64,000 bases of DNA from Evansella sp041820985. Lineage in GTDB: Bacteria; Bacillota; Bacilli; Bacillales; Salisediminibacteriaceae. Below, in pieces: positions 51,936 through 60,830 of the stretch. The notes beneath the pieces are model-generated. The model worked only from the letters and a program-made list of their open reading frames with translations, did no database searches and was not told the origin of the DNA. The first letter of the stretch is position 1. Every line of letters begins with the position of its first letter. Where the stretch lies: positions 62,001 to 126,000 of the forward strand of contig NZ_JBGUAU010000015.1 in assembly GCF_041820985.1 (NCBI RefSeq), given 5' to 3'. Made by a program: the position numbers and the translations under genes.

Positions 51936-52493
51936 TTAATATTCAATACCTTTTACAGCAGGAATACCTTCGTCATAATAGTGCTTTTCTGGCTCAACTA
52001 CCGACACAAGGTCTGCAATTTCTTTTATTTTCTCATTCGCATCTCTACCAGTAATAACAAGGTGAACATGAGCAGGTTTATTTTTAATTAAATCTATTAC
52101 CTCCTGAATCGGCAAAACATCTTCAATAGGAAATTGGGTAATAGCAAGGGCATTGTTCAATTCATCTAGGATGACCAAATCATACTCCCCACTCATTACT
52201 GCTTCTCGTGCGATTGGCCATCCTTTTCTTAAAGCCTCTCTATGTTCTTCAGGAGTTTTTGTCCATGTAAAGCCAATTCCAAGTTGTACCATTTCTACTC
52301 CTAATTTTTCTAGAGCTATTTTTTCTCCATAGGACCTTTCAGGAGACTTTATAAATTGGTATATTTTCACGTTAAAGTCTCTACCAATCGCCCTTAAAGC
52401 TAGTCCTAATGCAGACGTTGTTTTTCCCTTGCCGTTCCCTGTATAAACAAGGGTCAATCCACGCTGTTCTTCTTTACGTTTATTCATTTTCAT
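51936..52493 (-). CDS. cobO: Cob(I)yrinic acid a,c-diamide adenosyltransferase CobO
   Basis: A 185-residue CobA/CobO/BtuR-type adenosyltransferase adding the upper 5'-deoxyadenosyl ligand. P-loop LVYTGNGKGKTTSALGLALR, then VILDELNNAL and VHLVITGRDANEKIKEIADLVSVVEPEKHYYDEGI (read here as two parts, VHLVITGRDAN and VSVVEPEKHYYDEGI). First gene of its operon, behind the second cobalamin riboswitch; AGGTATG precedes the start. Confidence 0.95.
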   Translation of the reverse strand: MKMNKRKEEQRGLTLVYTGNGKGKTTSALGLALRAIGRDFNVKIYQFIKSPERSYGEKIALEKLGVEMVQLGIGFTWTKTPEEHREALRKGWPIAREAVMSGEYDLVILDELNNALAITQFPIEDVLPIQEVIDLIKNKPAHVHLVITGRDANEKIKEIADLVSVVEPEKHYYDEGIPAVKGIEY

Positions 52494-52524
52494 ACCTCCA
52501 GTAAATTTAAAATGATATTTTTCA

Positions 52525-52562
52525 ACAAAAATAAAACGCCTTTCTTCTTAGAAAGACGTTTA
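52525..52562 (-). terminator. Riboswitch-controlled terminator of cobO
   Basis: AAACGTCTTTCT and AGAAAGGCGTTT pair around AAGA with one mismatch, followed by TATTTTT on the minus strand. Confidence 0.8.
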
Positions 52563-52634
52563 AGGTAATGAGATAACAAAAACCTAGAAAAATCTAAGTT
52601 ATAGCCCCATTTAAGCTCACACTTATCCCTTAAG

Positions 52635-52815
52635 CATCCTTTTCCTCGAAGGAACACAAAAGTTACAAATAGGCAGGTCTCCTGACTTACGTCTCTGCTA
52701 CACCTTCCCATACTTGTATGTACAGTGGCTAATTGTAGCTTTAAATAACGATTACAGTGGCGGGACCGTGTTGGACTTTCACCAACTTCCCTTTTAACCT
52801 TTACTTTAATAAAGG
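52635..52815 (-). promoter_or_regulatory. Cobalamin riboswitch (cobO operon)
   Basis: Same elements as the btuF riboswitch: GGGAAGTTGGTG, AAAGTCC, ACACGGTCCCGCCACTGTAA and the B12 box AAGTCAGGAGACCTGCC. The conserved blocks are essentially identical to the other copy, while the variable arm near 52700-52750 and the linkers differ. Confidence 0.95.
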
Positions 52816-53000
52816 CACCTACTTGTCTTTTAAATATTATGTATAGTTAAAAGTCTAACATATTAATTGTAACTTTTATTATTATTGATAAAAAGGATTT
52901 TTTACTTTTAATACTACAATATTTATAACAGAGATAACAAAGAAACCCTATATTTTCTATTGTTGTAAAGAAATATCAAAATAAACATATTCTTGAATTA

Positions 53001-53699
53001 TCATGCTAATAATGTCAGTACTACAGCAATACCATTATATATACCATGAATAATAATAGCTGGTAGAACTGAGCCCGTTTTCTCATATGTCCATGCAAAC
53101 ACAAGGCCTGAGATAAAATTTATAGGTAGCGTATTGTATGTTGGGATGTGAACGACCATGAAAATAAACGAACTTATAAACATTCCAGCTGCTATTCCAT
53201 ATTTCCCACGGAACCATTTATATAAAAAACCTCTATAAAAAATCTCTTCATATATCGGCGAGATGATTGCAGCAGACACGAAACCAATAACAAAAGTGTA
53301 CCAAGTTATATTTCTTTGTAATGATTCCGTTTTTTCATTTTCCCAACTGATATTAAAAAATTCCATCAGCACTAATATGATGACACTTCCTATAATTAAT
53401 ATTATTGACCATACAACAATCCACTTCCAATATCCATTTGAAAAGCGCCTTACCCCAACCGTATTCCATGAATACCCATATGGTTTTAATGCAATCAAGT
53501 ATAAGGAAACTGTAAATACAATCGCCATAACTAGTCCCATTAATGTGCCTGAATACAAGCTATCCTGAAAAAGCATATAGAAAAATTCATGCAATACGTA
53601 TTCAATAAAAATTGGCACAAAAACAAACGTAATAAACAGTAATTTAATAACATCTCTCCAAGACCAGTTAATCGTTTTATTTAGTGCATCATTAACCAT
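53001..53699 (-). CDS. CPBP-family intramembrane glutamic protease
   Basis: A 232-residue protein with about seven membrane helices and the CPBP (Abi/CAAX-protease-like) motifs: motif 1 YEEIFYRGFLY, motif 2 SSFIFMVVHIP, and motif 3 NFISGLVFAWTYEKTGSVLPAIIIHGIYN (read as FISGLVFAW and IIIHGIYN). Substrate unknown. It diverges from a MerR-type regulator gene across a perfect palindrome, so it is the probable target of that regulator. Confidence 0.85.
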   Translation of the reverse strand: MVNDALNKTINWSWRDVIKLLFITFVFVPIFIEYVLHEFFYMLFQDSLYSGTLMGLVMAIVFTVSLYLIALKPYGYSWNTVGVRRFSNGYWKWIVVWSIILIIGSVIILVLMEFFNISWENEKTESLQRNITWYTFVIGFVSAAIISPIYEEIFYRGFLYKWFRGKYGIAAGMFISSFIFMVVHIPTYNTLPINFISGLVFAWTYEKTGSVLPAIIIHGIYNGIAVVLTLLA

Positions 53700-53744
53700 T
53701 TATATTACCCCCTAGTGATGTTTTATGGTAAATTCAGTGTAAAT

Positions 53745-53761
53745 GGTGACGTTACGTCACC
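53745..53761. promoter_or_regulatory. Perfect 17-bp palindrome, likely MerR-type operator
   Basis: GGTGACGT-T-ACGTCACC is a perfect inverted repeat midway between the divergent CPBP protease and MerR-type genes. The GTGACGTTACGTCAC form is typical of operators for MerR-family activators. Confidence 0.75.
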
Positions 53762-53790
53762 TGCAAACTTTTTTCTGGAGGTAGTTCATA

Positions 53791-54546
53791 ATGATTCTGT
53801 TTTCAACTGGTGAAGTTGCAAAGAAACTAAATATGACTATACGTACATTACGTTATTACGACAAAATTGGCTTGGTAGTACCCTCGTTAAAAAAAGAAAA
53901 TGGAACACGCTACTATTCCGAAGATGATATGTTGCTTCTAGAAAAAATTGCACTATTGAAGTCTACCTCCCTGTCATTGAAAGACATAAAAACAATCATT
54001 GATCAAGTTACAACAGAGGAGATTTTGACTGTACATAAAATGCAGCTTGAAACAACTATCGAACAATTAAATTTATCACTTCAACATACAACAACACTAT
54101 TAAACACTTTAAAATTAGAGGGGAAAATTCAGTGGGACCAGCTCTCACCTATAGTATCGGATGAGGAAAAAAGAAAAAAACAGGATCGAAAAAAGCAACT
54201 TTGGAGTCAGTTATTTAGTAATGAGGAAAATTCAATATTATCTGCAAATCTACCCAAACTAGAAGATCCCCTTACTATAAAATGGGTAAACATAGTAAAA
54301 AGAGTACAATTATGCTTAGACAACGGAAACTCTCCTAGTTCTATAGAGGGACAACTAATTGCTGTTGATGTAGATTTATTAGCTAAAGAATCCTTTGGAG
54401 ACAATCCAGATTTAATCAAGAAGTTTTGGGAAGTAAGGAAGTCTGAAGAAACATCCGCAAAATTAGACTTATATCCTGTAAATAAAGAGGTTCTGATTTT
54501 CCTTGAGGAAGCTATTTTTCACTATGATAGTACTTCAGCTAAGTAA
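53791..54546 (+). CDS. MerR-family transcriptional regulator
   Basis: A 251-residue regulator: N-terminal MerR winged helix (FSTGEVAKKLNMTIRTLRYY, DKIGLVVPSL), a coiled coil near 75-110 (HKMQLETTIEQLNLSLQHTT), and a C-terminal region without Cys-rich metal sites that may bind a small molecule (NPDLIKKFWEVRKSEET resembles the TipA-type effector part). GGAGG lies nine bases before the ATG. It should bind the palindrome at 53745 and control itself and the CPBP protease. Confidence 0.85.
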   Translation: MILFSTGEVAKKLNMTIRTLRYYDKIGLVVPSLKKENGTRYYSEDDMLLLEKIALLKSTSLSLKDIKTIIDQVTTEEILTVHKMQLETTIEQLNLSLQHTTTLLNTLKLEGKIQWDQLSPIVSDEEKRKKQDRKKQLWSQLFSNEENSILSANLPKLEDPLTIKWVNIVKRVQLCLDNGNSPSSIEGQLIAVDVDLLAKESFGDNPDLIKKFWEVRKSEETSAKLDLYPVNKEVLIFLEEAIFHYDSTSAK

Positions 54547-54688
54547 TTTAGGACTATTAATCTTATTGTGATATCAAAAATAAAAAATCATCCTACGAAA
54601 ATGGGTTGTTAATTTAGAACCCTACAGAAAGAAATCCCACGCGAGTTTTTATTTTTGTCGCATTTATCAAACACAACTGCCATCGGGG

Positions 54689-54724
54689 AAAAGTTGTTGA
54701 CGCCTAGTGCTAGACAACTTTTTA
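54689..54724 (+). terminator. Possible terminator of the MerR-type gene
   Basis: AAAGTTGT and ACAACTTT form an 8-bp stem followed by TTAAATTT. It is 140 bases beyond the stop; no gene is seen in the interval 54547-54751. Confidence 0.5.
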
Positions 54725-54751
54725 AATTTAAAAATTGCTTTTCTATATTAT

Positions 54752-54797
54752 AAAAGTCCTTGCTCATGTTGTATGACGTGAGCAAGGACTTGTTTAT
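54752..54797 (-). terminator. Terminator of the fic remnant
   Basis: AAGTCCTTGCTCA and TGAGCAAGGACTT form a 13-bp stem, followed on the minus strand by TTATAAT and on the plus strand by TTTATTT; it may work in both directions. Confidence 0.7.
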
Positions 54798-54836
54798 TTA
54801 GAAAAGAGTATCAGGGAGGATCTGCTGTATATGTAA

Positions 54837-55595
54837 CTATGTATACTTATTTAATGTACTTAAATACAGGTTTAATGAATCCTCAACTTCACTTACCACT
54901 AACTTAATAAAGTCAGCGTAATCTTTCTCTGTATGTGCTTTATCTAAGGCTACATAATAAGCTAGGCGATTTTCTACTTTAATAACAATTGGTGGAAAAC
55001 CATCCTTCATGAGTTCTAAATTTAACAACAAGCGTGCTGTGAAGCCGTTTACATCAAAAAATGGGTGAATACCAACAAAAATAGCATGTAGCATAGCTCC
55101 ACGAGCAACTGGATGCATTTTGTTCGTTTCTGCTTGTTCATACCATACCATCAACTGCTCCATCTCCTCTTTTATAAGGATAGGAACTGGAGGTATATGT
55201 TTAGCACCAGAAATAAAAACTTGCTGGTCTCGGTATACACCTGCATATTCATCATTAATCCCCTTTAGTACAAGTCAATGTAAATTCTTAATCTCCCATT
55301 CAGACAAAGGTTCTCCCTTTTGAACGATCTCCTCAACAAATTGTATAGCATCACGATGATTAAGAACTTCCAAATGTTCACGCAACGTTTTACCACCAAC
55401 CGTAATTCCTTCTAAAACTACCTTTGTTTCCTTGATCGTTAATGTGTTTCCTTCTATCGCATTGGTATTATATGTCCACTCGAGTAATAATTTTTCACGC
55501 AGGCTTTTGACTGTATATTTGGGTAACGGTCGATTCGCATCTAGAAGATCTTTTTTTTGATTGATTTGTTCAAACATCGGATTCACCTCTCTCAC
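54837..55595 (-). pseudogene. fic-family gene broken by an in-frame TGA
   Basis: Two parts lie in the same frame, separated by one TGA at 55275-55277. The upstream part (MFEQINQKKDLLDANRPLP to EWEIKNLH) carries the class II Fic inhibitory helix region TYNTNAIEGNTLT. The downstream part (LVLKGINDEYAGVYRDQQVF onward) holds the Fic core, where the usual HPFxDGNGRTAR has become HPFFDVNGFTAR, losing the second Gly and the Arg. A stop within the gene and a damaged AMPylation motif both point to decay. Restored, the protein would be about 250 residues. Confidence 0.85.
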
Positions 55596-55679
55596 ACAAA
55601 CCTGTACTTAAATTGAGAATACCATTCTGCTCTAGATATACCTACCCTATTGTTAAATTATCTTTCTTCGTTCAAATTC

Positions 55680-58031
55680 CTAGAATAATTGAATTTGTTG
55701 GCTATTTTCTTTGTTTTCACTATTTAGGTTATAACCAATACTGTTATATCCCTTTAATCTCTTTTCAAACATCTTCTGTAAAACATCAACGTTCGAATCT
55801 ACATAATCATACACTTTCACTTCATTTTTATCACTATGATTTCGATGAAGCCTTCCTACATACTGTTGTAATGTGCCTTTCCAAGAGATTGGCATAGTTA
55901 GAAAGAGCGTATCTAATCTAGAGTCATCAAAGCCTTCTCCAACGTATTTCCCTGTTGCAATCAACAACCTCTCTTCACTATCAGGTAGTTTTATTAACTT
56001 GTCTAGGGCTTGTTGTCGTTCTTTCTTCTTCATTGCACCTGTTAATATAATGATGTTTTTAGCAAAACCATTGAATAGGGCATATAGCTCATTTACGTGG
56101 TCTAAACGTTCCGTTAACACGATTGGAGATCGTCTTTCGTCTAGAGCCTGTAAAACATCATTAAAAATCATTTCGTTTCGTTGTTTATTAGTAGATAACA
56201 AAGAATAGATAGCTTGTATGTCAGTTTCATTCGTTTTCATTAATGTACTTCTCTTAACAAGAGTTTGTTTAAATGGGCGAATATTGGCTTGCTGTTTATT
56301 ATTCGTTTTATATCTTATAGGTCCACATTGCATAAATATTATCGGGTGTAACCCATCTTTCCTAACAGGGGTCGCTGTTAAACCATACACTTTTTTTGCT
56401 TGGACAACTTTTAATACCTTTTCAAAGCTGACGGCAGAAATGTGATGACATTCATCTACGATAATTTGACCATAATGATGTAACTCAGGTTTTATTACAC
56501 CATTACGATTAAGAGTTTGGATTGTACATATATCAATGTTAAAGGTTGGATTATTTTTCCCACCACCAATTTGACCAATTTCTTTTACTGGAATATTTAA
56601 GAAAGTTGATAATCTCTCTTTCCACTGTTCAACTAATTGTGTTCGATGCACAACGATAAGTGTATTGATTTTATTTCTACCAATCAACGCTGCTGCTGTC
56701 ACTGTTTTTCCAAAACCAGTAGCTGCTGCTAACACTCCATTGTCACTACTAGCCATGGAAGTAACAGCATCCTCTTGTTGGAAAGTTAGTTGACCATGAA
56801 ATTTAGCTTCGATAGTCCTCCCTATAAACTGATTGTTAACTATTTTAATAGATATATTATTTTTCGAGAATATTTCCTTCACTTTTTCCATTAAACCTCT
56901 TGGTAAAATGAGCGAATGTTCATCAATCTGTGTACAATCGATTTTCCTTGGGATCCGATGAGTAGAAAAACGCTTTGCCTGCGCTTTAAAATACTCTGGA
57001 TTTCCAAATGTCGCTAGTTCTTGTAATTCAAATAGTAATTTACTAGGTAATAACAGCTTAGGAATTTCAATACCGTGATTTAATTCAACAGTTATTTCTT
57101 CTGGCACGCTAAAATTTTCTACTTTTTCTTTTATCTTGATAAAACTTTCTTCCTCAGAGAAATTCGATACTATTTGTTTAACCACCTTTTCAGATATCTT
57201 TTTTATGGACGATAGATATTGCCATTGATTCTCAAATTCCACAAATGAATCATTTACAAACACACTATTCCCTCTCATTTTTGCATGTTTTTGCAATGGC
57301 AGAGCTATTAAATTGCCAAAACCACCTTGGGGTAATGTATCTTGGTTAGGGAACATTCTATCAAATGAATCCATTCCAATATCGAAGCGTTTTTCGCTTG
57401 TTTTGGATATAAGAATCTCACCTAATTTTCTAGCTAACGAGGCGCTTATTGCCTTTTCAAAAAAGAACCAAATATGAGCCCCTTCTCCTGAGCGAGAACG
57501 TTCGATGTGATATGGTAACCCTATGTTTTTACAGGTTTCAATAAATGCATGTACATCATCTTGCCATTGCTTTTTATCAAAGTCTACAGCCAGAAAATAG
57601 CAAGTATTATCTTCAAGCAAAGGATAAATTCCTATTGTTTTTTTGCCACTCAAATGTTCGTAAATGACTTGGGGAGTTAAGGGAGGGAATAACCGATAAG
57701 CGCAATCCTGACATTTGATTTTCGGTTTTCGACAAAGTTCTTTATCCCACTCGTTTTTACATGCAGGTGAATACCCAGATTTACCTGTGGTACTTGATTC
57801 CCACCTATGAGCAAAAACGTCAGACCTTCCCCGAAAGAGGTTCATAAATAGTAAGATTGCAGCTCTTTCTTTAGGAGAAAAATCCGTCGGGGTTTTCTTT
57901 ATATTAGATGTTTCACTATATGATTTATTACGACCTTGAACTTTAGAGAGATCCCTTTTTAATTGTGTATTTTCTTTTTTTAGTCTATCAATCTCTTTTA
58001 AAGCTTGAGCGAGCTGTTCTTGAATATCCAT
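55680..58031 (-). CDS. TOTE-type primase-helicase (AEP domain fused to SF2 helicase)
   Basis: A 783-residue protein in four parts: a coiled coil (residues 1-36), a Cys cluster that may bind zinc (Cys91, Cys100, Cys107, Cys110), an archaeo-eukaryotic primase domain with Asp150 and Asp152 in FLAVDFDKK and His186 in RSGEGAHIWFF, and an SF2 helicase with ATGFGKT (437-443), DECHH (526-530), LTATP and QYVGRLHR. This layout is that of the TOTE conflict-system primase-helicases, thought to act in defence or selfish elements. It stands alone on the minus strand; the ATG has no strong ribosome binding site. Confidence 0.82.
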   Translation of the reverse strand: MDIQEQLAQALKEIDRLKKENTQLKRDLSKVQGRNKSYSETSNIKKTPTDFSPKERAAILLFMNLFRGRSDVFAHRWESSTTGKSGYSPACKNEWDKELCRKPKIKCQDCAYRLFPPLTPQVIYEHLSGKKTIGIYPLLEDNTCYFLAVDFDKKQWQDDVHAFIETCKNIGLPYHIERSRSGEGAHIWFFFEKAISASLARKLGEILISKTSEKRFDIGMDSFDRMFPNQDTLPQGGFGNLIALPLQKHAKMRGNSVFVNDSFVEFENQWQYLSSIKKISEKVVKQIVSNFSEEESFIKIKEKVENFSVPEEITVELNHGIEIPKLLLPSKLLFELQELATFGNPEYFKAQAKRFSTHRIPRKIDCTQIDEHSLILPRGLMEKVKEIFSKNNISIKIVNNQFIGRTIEAKFHGQLTFQQEDAVTSMASSDNGVLAAATGFGKTVTAAALIGRNKINTLIVVHRTQLVEQWKERLSTFLNIPVKEIGQIGGGKNNPTFNIDICTIQTLNRNGVIKPELHHYGQIIVDECHHISAVSFEKVLKVVQAKKVYGLTATPVRKDGLHPIIFMQCGPIRYKTNNKQQANIRPFKQTLVKRSTLMKTNETDIQAIYSLLSTNKQRNEMIFNDVLQALDERRSPIVLTERLDHVNELYALFNGFAKNIIILTGAMKKKERQQALDKLIKLPDSEERLLIATGKYVGEGFDDSRLDTLFLTMPISWKGTLQQYVGRLHRNHSDKNEVKVYDYVDSNVDVLQKMFEKRLKGYNSIGYNLNSENKENSQQIQLF

Positions 58032-58194
58032 AAGCCTACTCCAATCATTAAAATCTTTAACTCTAGTTTAGCCAATAATGCACTTATTTAATAGTGCAAT
58101 CCTTCATAGTAATTGAACAATTGCCTATTTTCTAAAGGCTTAGTAGCAAATGTATAGTATACACGCTAGAATTGTTTATAGAGGAGTGTGTTTT

Positions 58195-58488
58195 ATGGGT
58201 AAGAAAAAAAGGAAAAACATAAAGAAAGTTGAAGAAAAAGAGGACTTTGGTACTTGTGAATTATATTGTAAAGACTGTGATTACGAATTTGAGATGGATT
58301 GGGAAGATATTTTTGATATACAAGAATGCACACATGGGTATGTAGGATTTCATTTAAATGATGTATTTATTGGATGTCCTAAATGCGGTAAGATTATAAC
58401 GAGTAATTCCTCGGACGAAAATTTTGTTTCAGATACCAAGAAATTAAAACGAAGTAAACCAATTGAGGATGATGAGCTACCATTTTAG
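58195..58488 (+). CDS. Small zinc-ribbon-like protein of unknown function
   Basis: I do not recognise a family. The 97-residue protein has a Lys-rich start (MGKKKRKNIKKVEEKED), two Cys pairs that could form a zinc ribbon (CKDC at about 29-32 and CPKC near 66-69, plus CTHGYVGFH), and a charged tail ending DDELPF. GAGGAG lies eight bases before ATG 58195. It diverges from the primase-helicase gene across about 160 bases and could be its partner, but nothing proves that. Confidence 0.6.
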   Translation: MGKKKRKNIKKVEEKEDFGTCELYCKDCDYEFEMDWEDIFDIQECTHGYVGFHLNDVFIGCPKCGKIITSNSSDENFVSDTKKLKRSKPIEDDELPF

Positions 58489-58639
58489 AACATTCATTTA
58501 CAATAATATTATATAAATGGGGTCATATTAGCTTCATCAAGCTTATTTAGAACAGTTATAGATATCTCATCAACCTCCAGTGGAAGTAGAATAGACAATC
58601 CTATCACTTTGGAAGGATCGTCTTTTATTATTTACTATA

Positions 58640-58765
58640 AATAAGAAGCTTCCTCAATAGTTTATATAACTAACGAGGAAGCTTCATTCATTTTTTTAAA
58701 AAATCATAGGTGAACCCTTTTCTATCTAGGGTTCATGAGGCAGATTATATCATGCCGCCCCTATG
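58640..58765 (-). repeat. Diverged copy of the groEL 3' end and terminator; possible attachment-site remnant
   Basis: GGCAGATTATATCATGCCGCCC-like sequence at 58740-58760 repeats the last codons of groEL at 61254-61275 with one difference. Outside it, AACCCTT...AGGG pairs and a GAGGAAGCTTC hairpin at 58644-58698 also match the order hairpin, AACCCTT...AAGGG, groEL tail found at 61141-61275. The two copies lie in the same orientation about 2.5 kb apart. The hairpin (GAAGCTTCCTC / GAGGAAGCTTC, then TTTTTTT) also ends the zinc-ribbon gene. Confidence 0.7.
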
Positions 58766-58776
58766 GTGAGAGTGTG

Positions 58777-58978
58777 TTAAGGAGAATAAATATATTTGGT
58801 TCCAGTTCCCTTTCCAATAATCTTAACACCATCGGGTTCCAATTCTTTTACCAAACGTTGTACTTGCTTTTGGTTCATACCTGTTCATTGGCTTATTTCC
58901 TTATTAGTTAAACTTCAATCTGTTTTTACTATAGATAATATGCGAATTTTGACTGCTTCCTTATCCAAAATTTGCTGA
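58777..58978 (-). pseudogene. Winged-helix DNA-binding domain remnant with two in-frame stops
   Basis: The minus strand reads ILDKEAVKIRILSIVKTD, a TGA, SLTNKEISQ, another TGA, then TGMNQKQVQRLVKELEPDGV and KIIGKGTGTKYIY before a TAA. This is a recognisable helix-turn-helix tail (NKEISQ...MNQKQVQRLVKEL) of the kind found at the C-terminus of larger regulators or ATP-binding proteins. No start codon or upstream body is left. Confidence 0.6.
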
Positions 58979-58989
58979 TGCCTAAAGCA

Positions 58990-59058
58990 TTTATACCGCT
59001 TAAATGTTCATAAATAACTTCGGCAGTTAAGGTATGAAATAACCGTTAGGAGCAATCT
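58990..59058 (-). pseudogene. Fragment of a second TOTE primase gene
   Basis: The minus strand reads DCS-stop-RLFHTLTAEVIYEHLSG, which lines up with DCAYRLFPPLTPQVIYEHLSG at residues 109-129 of the intact primase-helicase. The nucleotide match with 57646-57715 is about three quarters. It is fused within a few bases to the winged-helix remnant, so a deletion removed the rest. From 59059 to 59440 I see only a 32-codon frame (59071-59169) that starts MELLLDEIGRIGPIVAFGRP and cannot be assigned. Confidence 0.7.
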
Positions 59059-59444
59059 GGTCCTCTATCGTTATAAGAATTTGAACAGCCATTTACAACT
59101 ATTTTCAATTGGTCTACCAAAAGCTACTATAGGTCCTATACGTCCTATTTCATCAAGTAACAGTTCCATTACGATTTCCTCTTTAATTAATTTGGAAATC
59201 TTAGCACTCTTTCAATTTGATTAAGAGTTTCTATTAGGTGAGCCGCTTTTATGGAACCAACTCCATGTGAGCTCTTTGTTCAAAAAAACTTTCAAACGAT
59301 AACTTAGTGTTATCTATTTTCCCCTAGTAAGTATGGTTTCCTGGGATCTCAGGTCCATCTATTGAGAAAAATAAGGATATAAATATATTCGTCCAAGCAA
59401 TTCTACTAATTTTTCATACTTTATAGCTAAGGAGGGAATATTAA

Positions 59445-60830
59445 ATGGCAAACGAAATTTTTGTACCGACTGATTTTCCAACCATTTCTGCAGCAGTAAC
59501 AGCGGCCAACGAATTTGATACGATTCGCGTTGCACCTGGCATATATAATGAAACAGTTATCGTGAATAAAACGATTCAATTACACGGAGCTCAATCTGGA
59601 GTTGATGCGAGGACAAGGACAGGTTCACCAGGAGCCGAATCCATCATAATTGGTTCAGGTGTTTCAGGGGCCGTACAGTTAGTAAATGATAATGTTGTTG
59701 TCGATGGATTCACGATTGCAAACAATAGCGCTGGTCCAGGTATCGGTACAACCAACGGTTTTTCTGGATATTGGGTGTTTAATAATATAGTACAAAATAA
59801 TGTTTTCGGTCTTTTTATAAATTCGAACGGATTAACAGAATCGCAAGTCAAACAAAACGTGTTTCATAATAATAATCAACCTGGAGGATCTTCCGGAAAC
59901 GGTATTTACTCAGATTCAGGTGTCCAAAATCTATTTATTGAGAGTAATTTGTTCACAGGTTCCCATGCATCTACCTCAATTAATATGATAGGTATAATTC
60001 TACAAGCATCTGATATTATTATTTCAAGAAACAAAATGATTATGGATAACTCGATTTTCTTATTAGGTACAACGAATGTCAAAATCACTAATAATATCAT
60101 GCTCGACACACAAGGGGATGCCATCTTCACTGCTGGGGATACAGATCGAACCGAGATTGAAAGCAACATCCTGCACAACAGTAATTTAAACGGTATTAGA
60201 GTAGATTCCTTGTTTGGTACTGGTGATAATACCAATATTCGTGCAAAACTAAACAGCATCCAAGGAAATGTGGTCGCTGGGCTAAACATTGCAGCTGGTT
60301 CATATAATGCCACTATTCCAAACCGAAGATTAGATGCTACGAATAACTGGTGGGGAAGTTCAGATGGCCCATCCCCAATTGGAACAGGCGATGCCGTGAT
60401 TGATCCTGATGGGATAGCCGAAATCACACCATTTTTAACGGCGGATCCATTGGCTCTTCCTGGTCAAGTTATCTCAACAGGTCCAATTCAAAGGAATGGC
60501 TCGAATGCTCAAACCGTTATCGTTGATATCCTTAATAATGATCCCATAAACCCTGCCGTAATCGAGATTCTCGGTTTCCATATGGGTGTTTCAGGTGGTA
60601 AAACTCCCTATGTGCATGAGTTATTTAGCCTCGCTCCAATTACGAAAATCCAAAAAAACTATATTGTTTCTGGTTTTGAGGAATACGAATTCCAATTTGG
60701 AATCACAGGCAGTGACGGTGTTCAAATATCAATTTGGCCAAGGGACGGCAGTGGGAACTTATTACCAACACAGCGAGTTTTGAGTTCTGAATTACAACAA
60801 ATAAGCACGTTAACACCTGGAGTACCTTGA
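59445..60830 (+). CDS. Right-handed parallel beta-helix repeat protein
   Basis: A 461-residue protein with no signal peptide. The start (FVPTDFPTISAAVTAANEFD, TIRVAPGIYNETVIVNKTI) is the usual cap and first turns of a NosD/pectate-lyase-like beta helix, followed by many Asn/Ile-rich turns (NNIVQNNVFGLFIN, NVKITNNIMLDTQGDAIF, NSIQGNVVAGLNI) up to NNWWGSSDGPSP near residue 300. The last 110 residues form a separate beta-rich domain. No catalytic residues could be picked out. AAGGAGGG precedes the ATG. Related proteins occur in spore coats, but that role is not shown here. Confidence 0.8.
   Translation: MANEIFVPTDFPTISAAVTAANEFDTIRVAPGIYNETVIVNKTIQLHGAQSGVDARTRTGSPGAESIIIGSGVSGAVQLVNDNVVVDGFTIANNSAGPGIGTTNGFSGYWVFNNIVQNNVFGLFINSNGLTESQVKQNVFHNNNQPGGSSGNGIYSDSGVQNLFIESNLFTGSHASTSINMIGIILQASDIIISRNKMIMDNSIFLLGTTNVKITNNIMLDTQGDAIFTAGDTDRTEIESNILHNSNLNGIRVDSLFGTGDNTNIRAKLNSIQGNVVAGLNIAAGSYNATIPNRRLDATNNWWGSSDGPSPIGTGDAVIDPDGIAEITPFLTADPLALPGQVISTGPIQRNGSNAQTVIVDILNNDPINPAVIEILGFHMGVSGGKTPYVHELFSLAPITKIQKNYIVSGFEEYEFQFGITGSDGVQISIWPRDGSGNLLPTQRVLSSELQQISTLTPGVP

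Noticed and set aside
55275..55277. Selenocysteine or programmed read-through at the TGA in the fic gene
   Set aside because: No selenocysteine-type hairpin is evident, Fic proteins have no Sec at this place, and the active-site motif is damaged as well.
58640..58765. A second, truncated groEL gene
   Set aside because: Only the last few codons and the terminator region are present; the upstream side is unrelated sequence, which fits an attachment-site copy better.
59906..60427. 173-residue frame antisense to the beta-helix gene
   Set aside because: Shadow of the repetitive Asn/Ile-rich coding sequence on the plus strand, which has a good start site.
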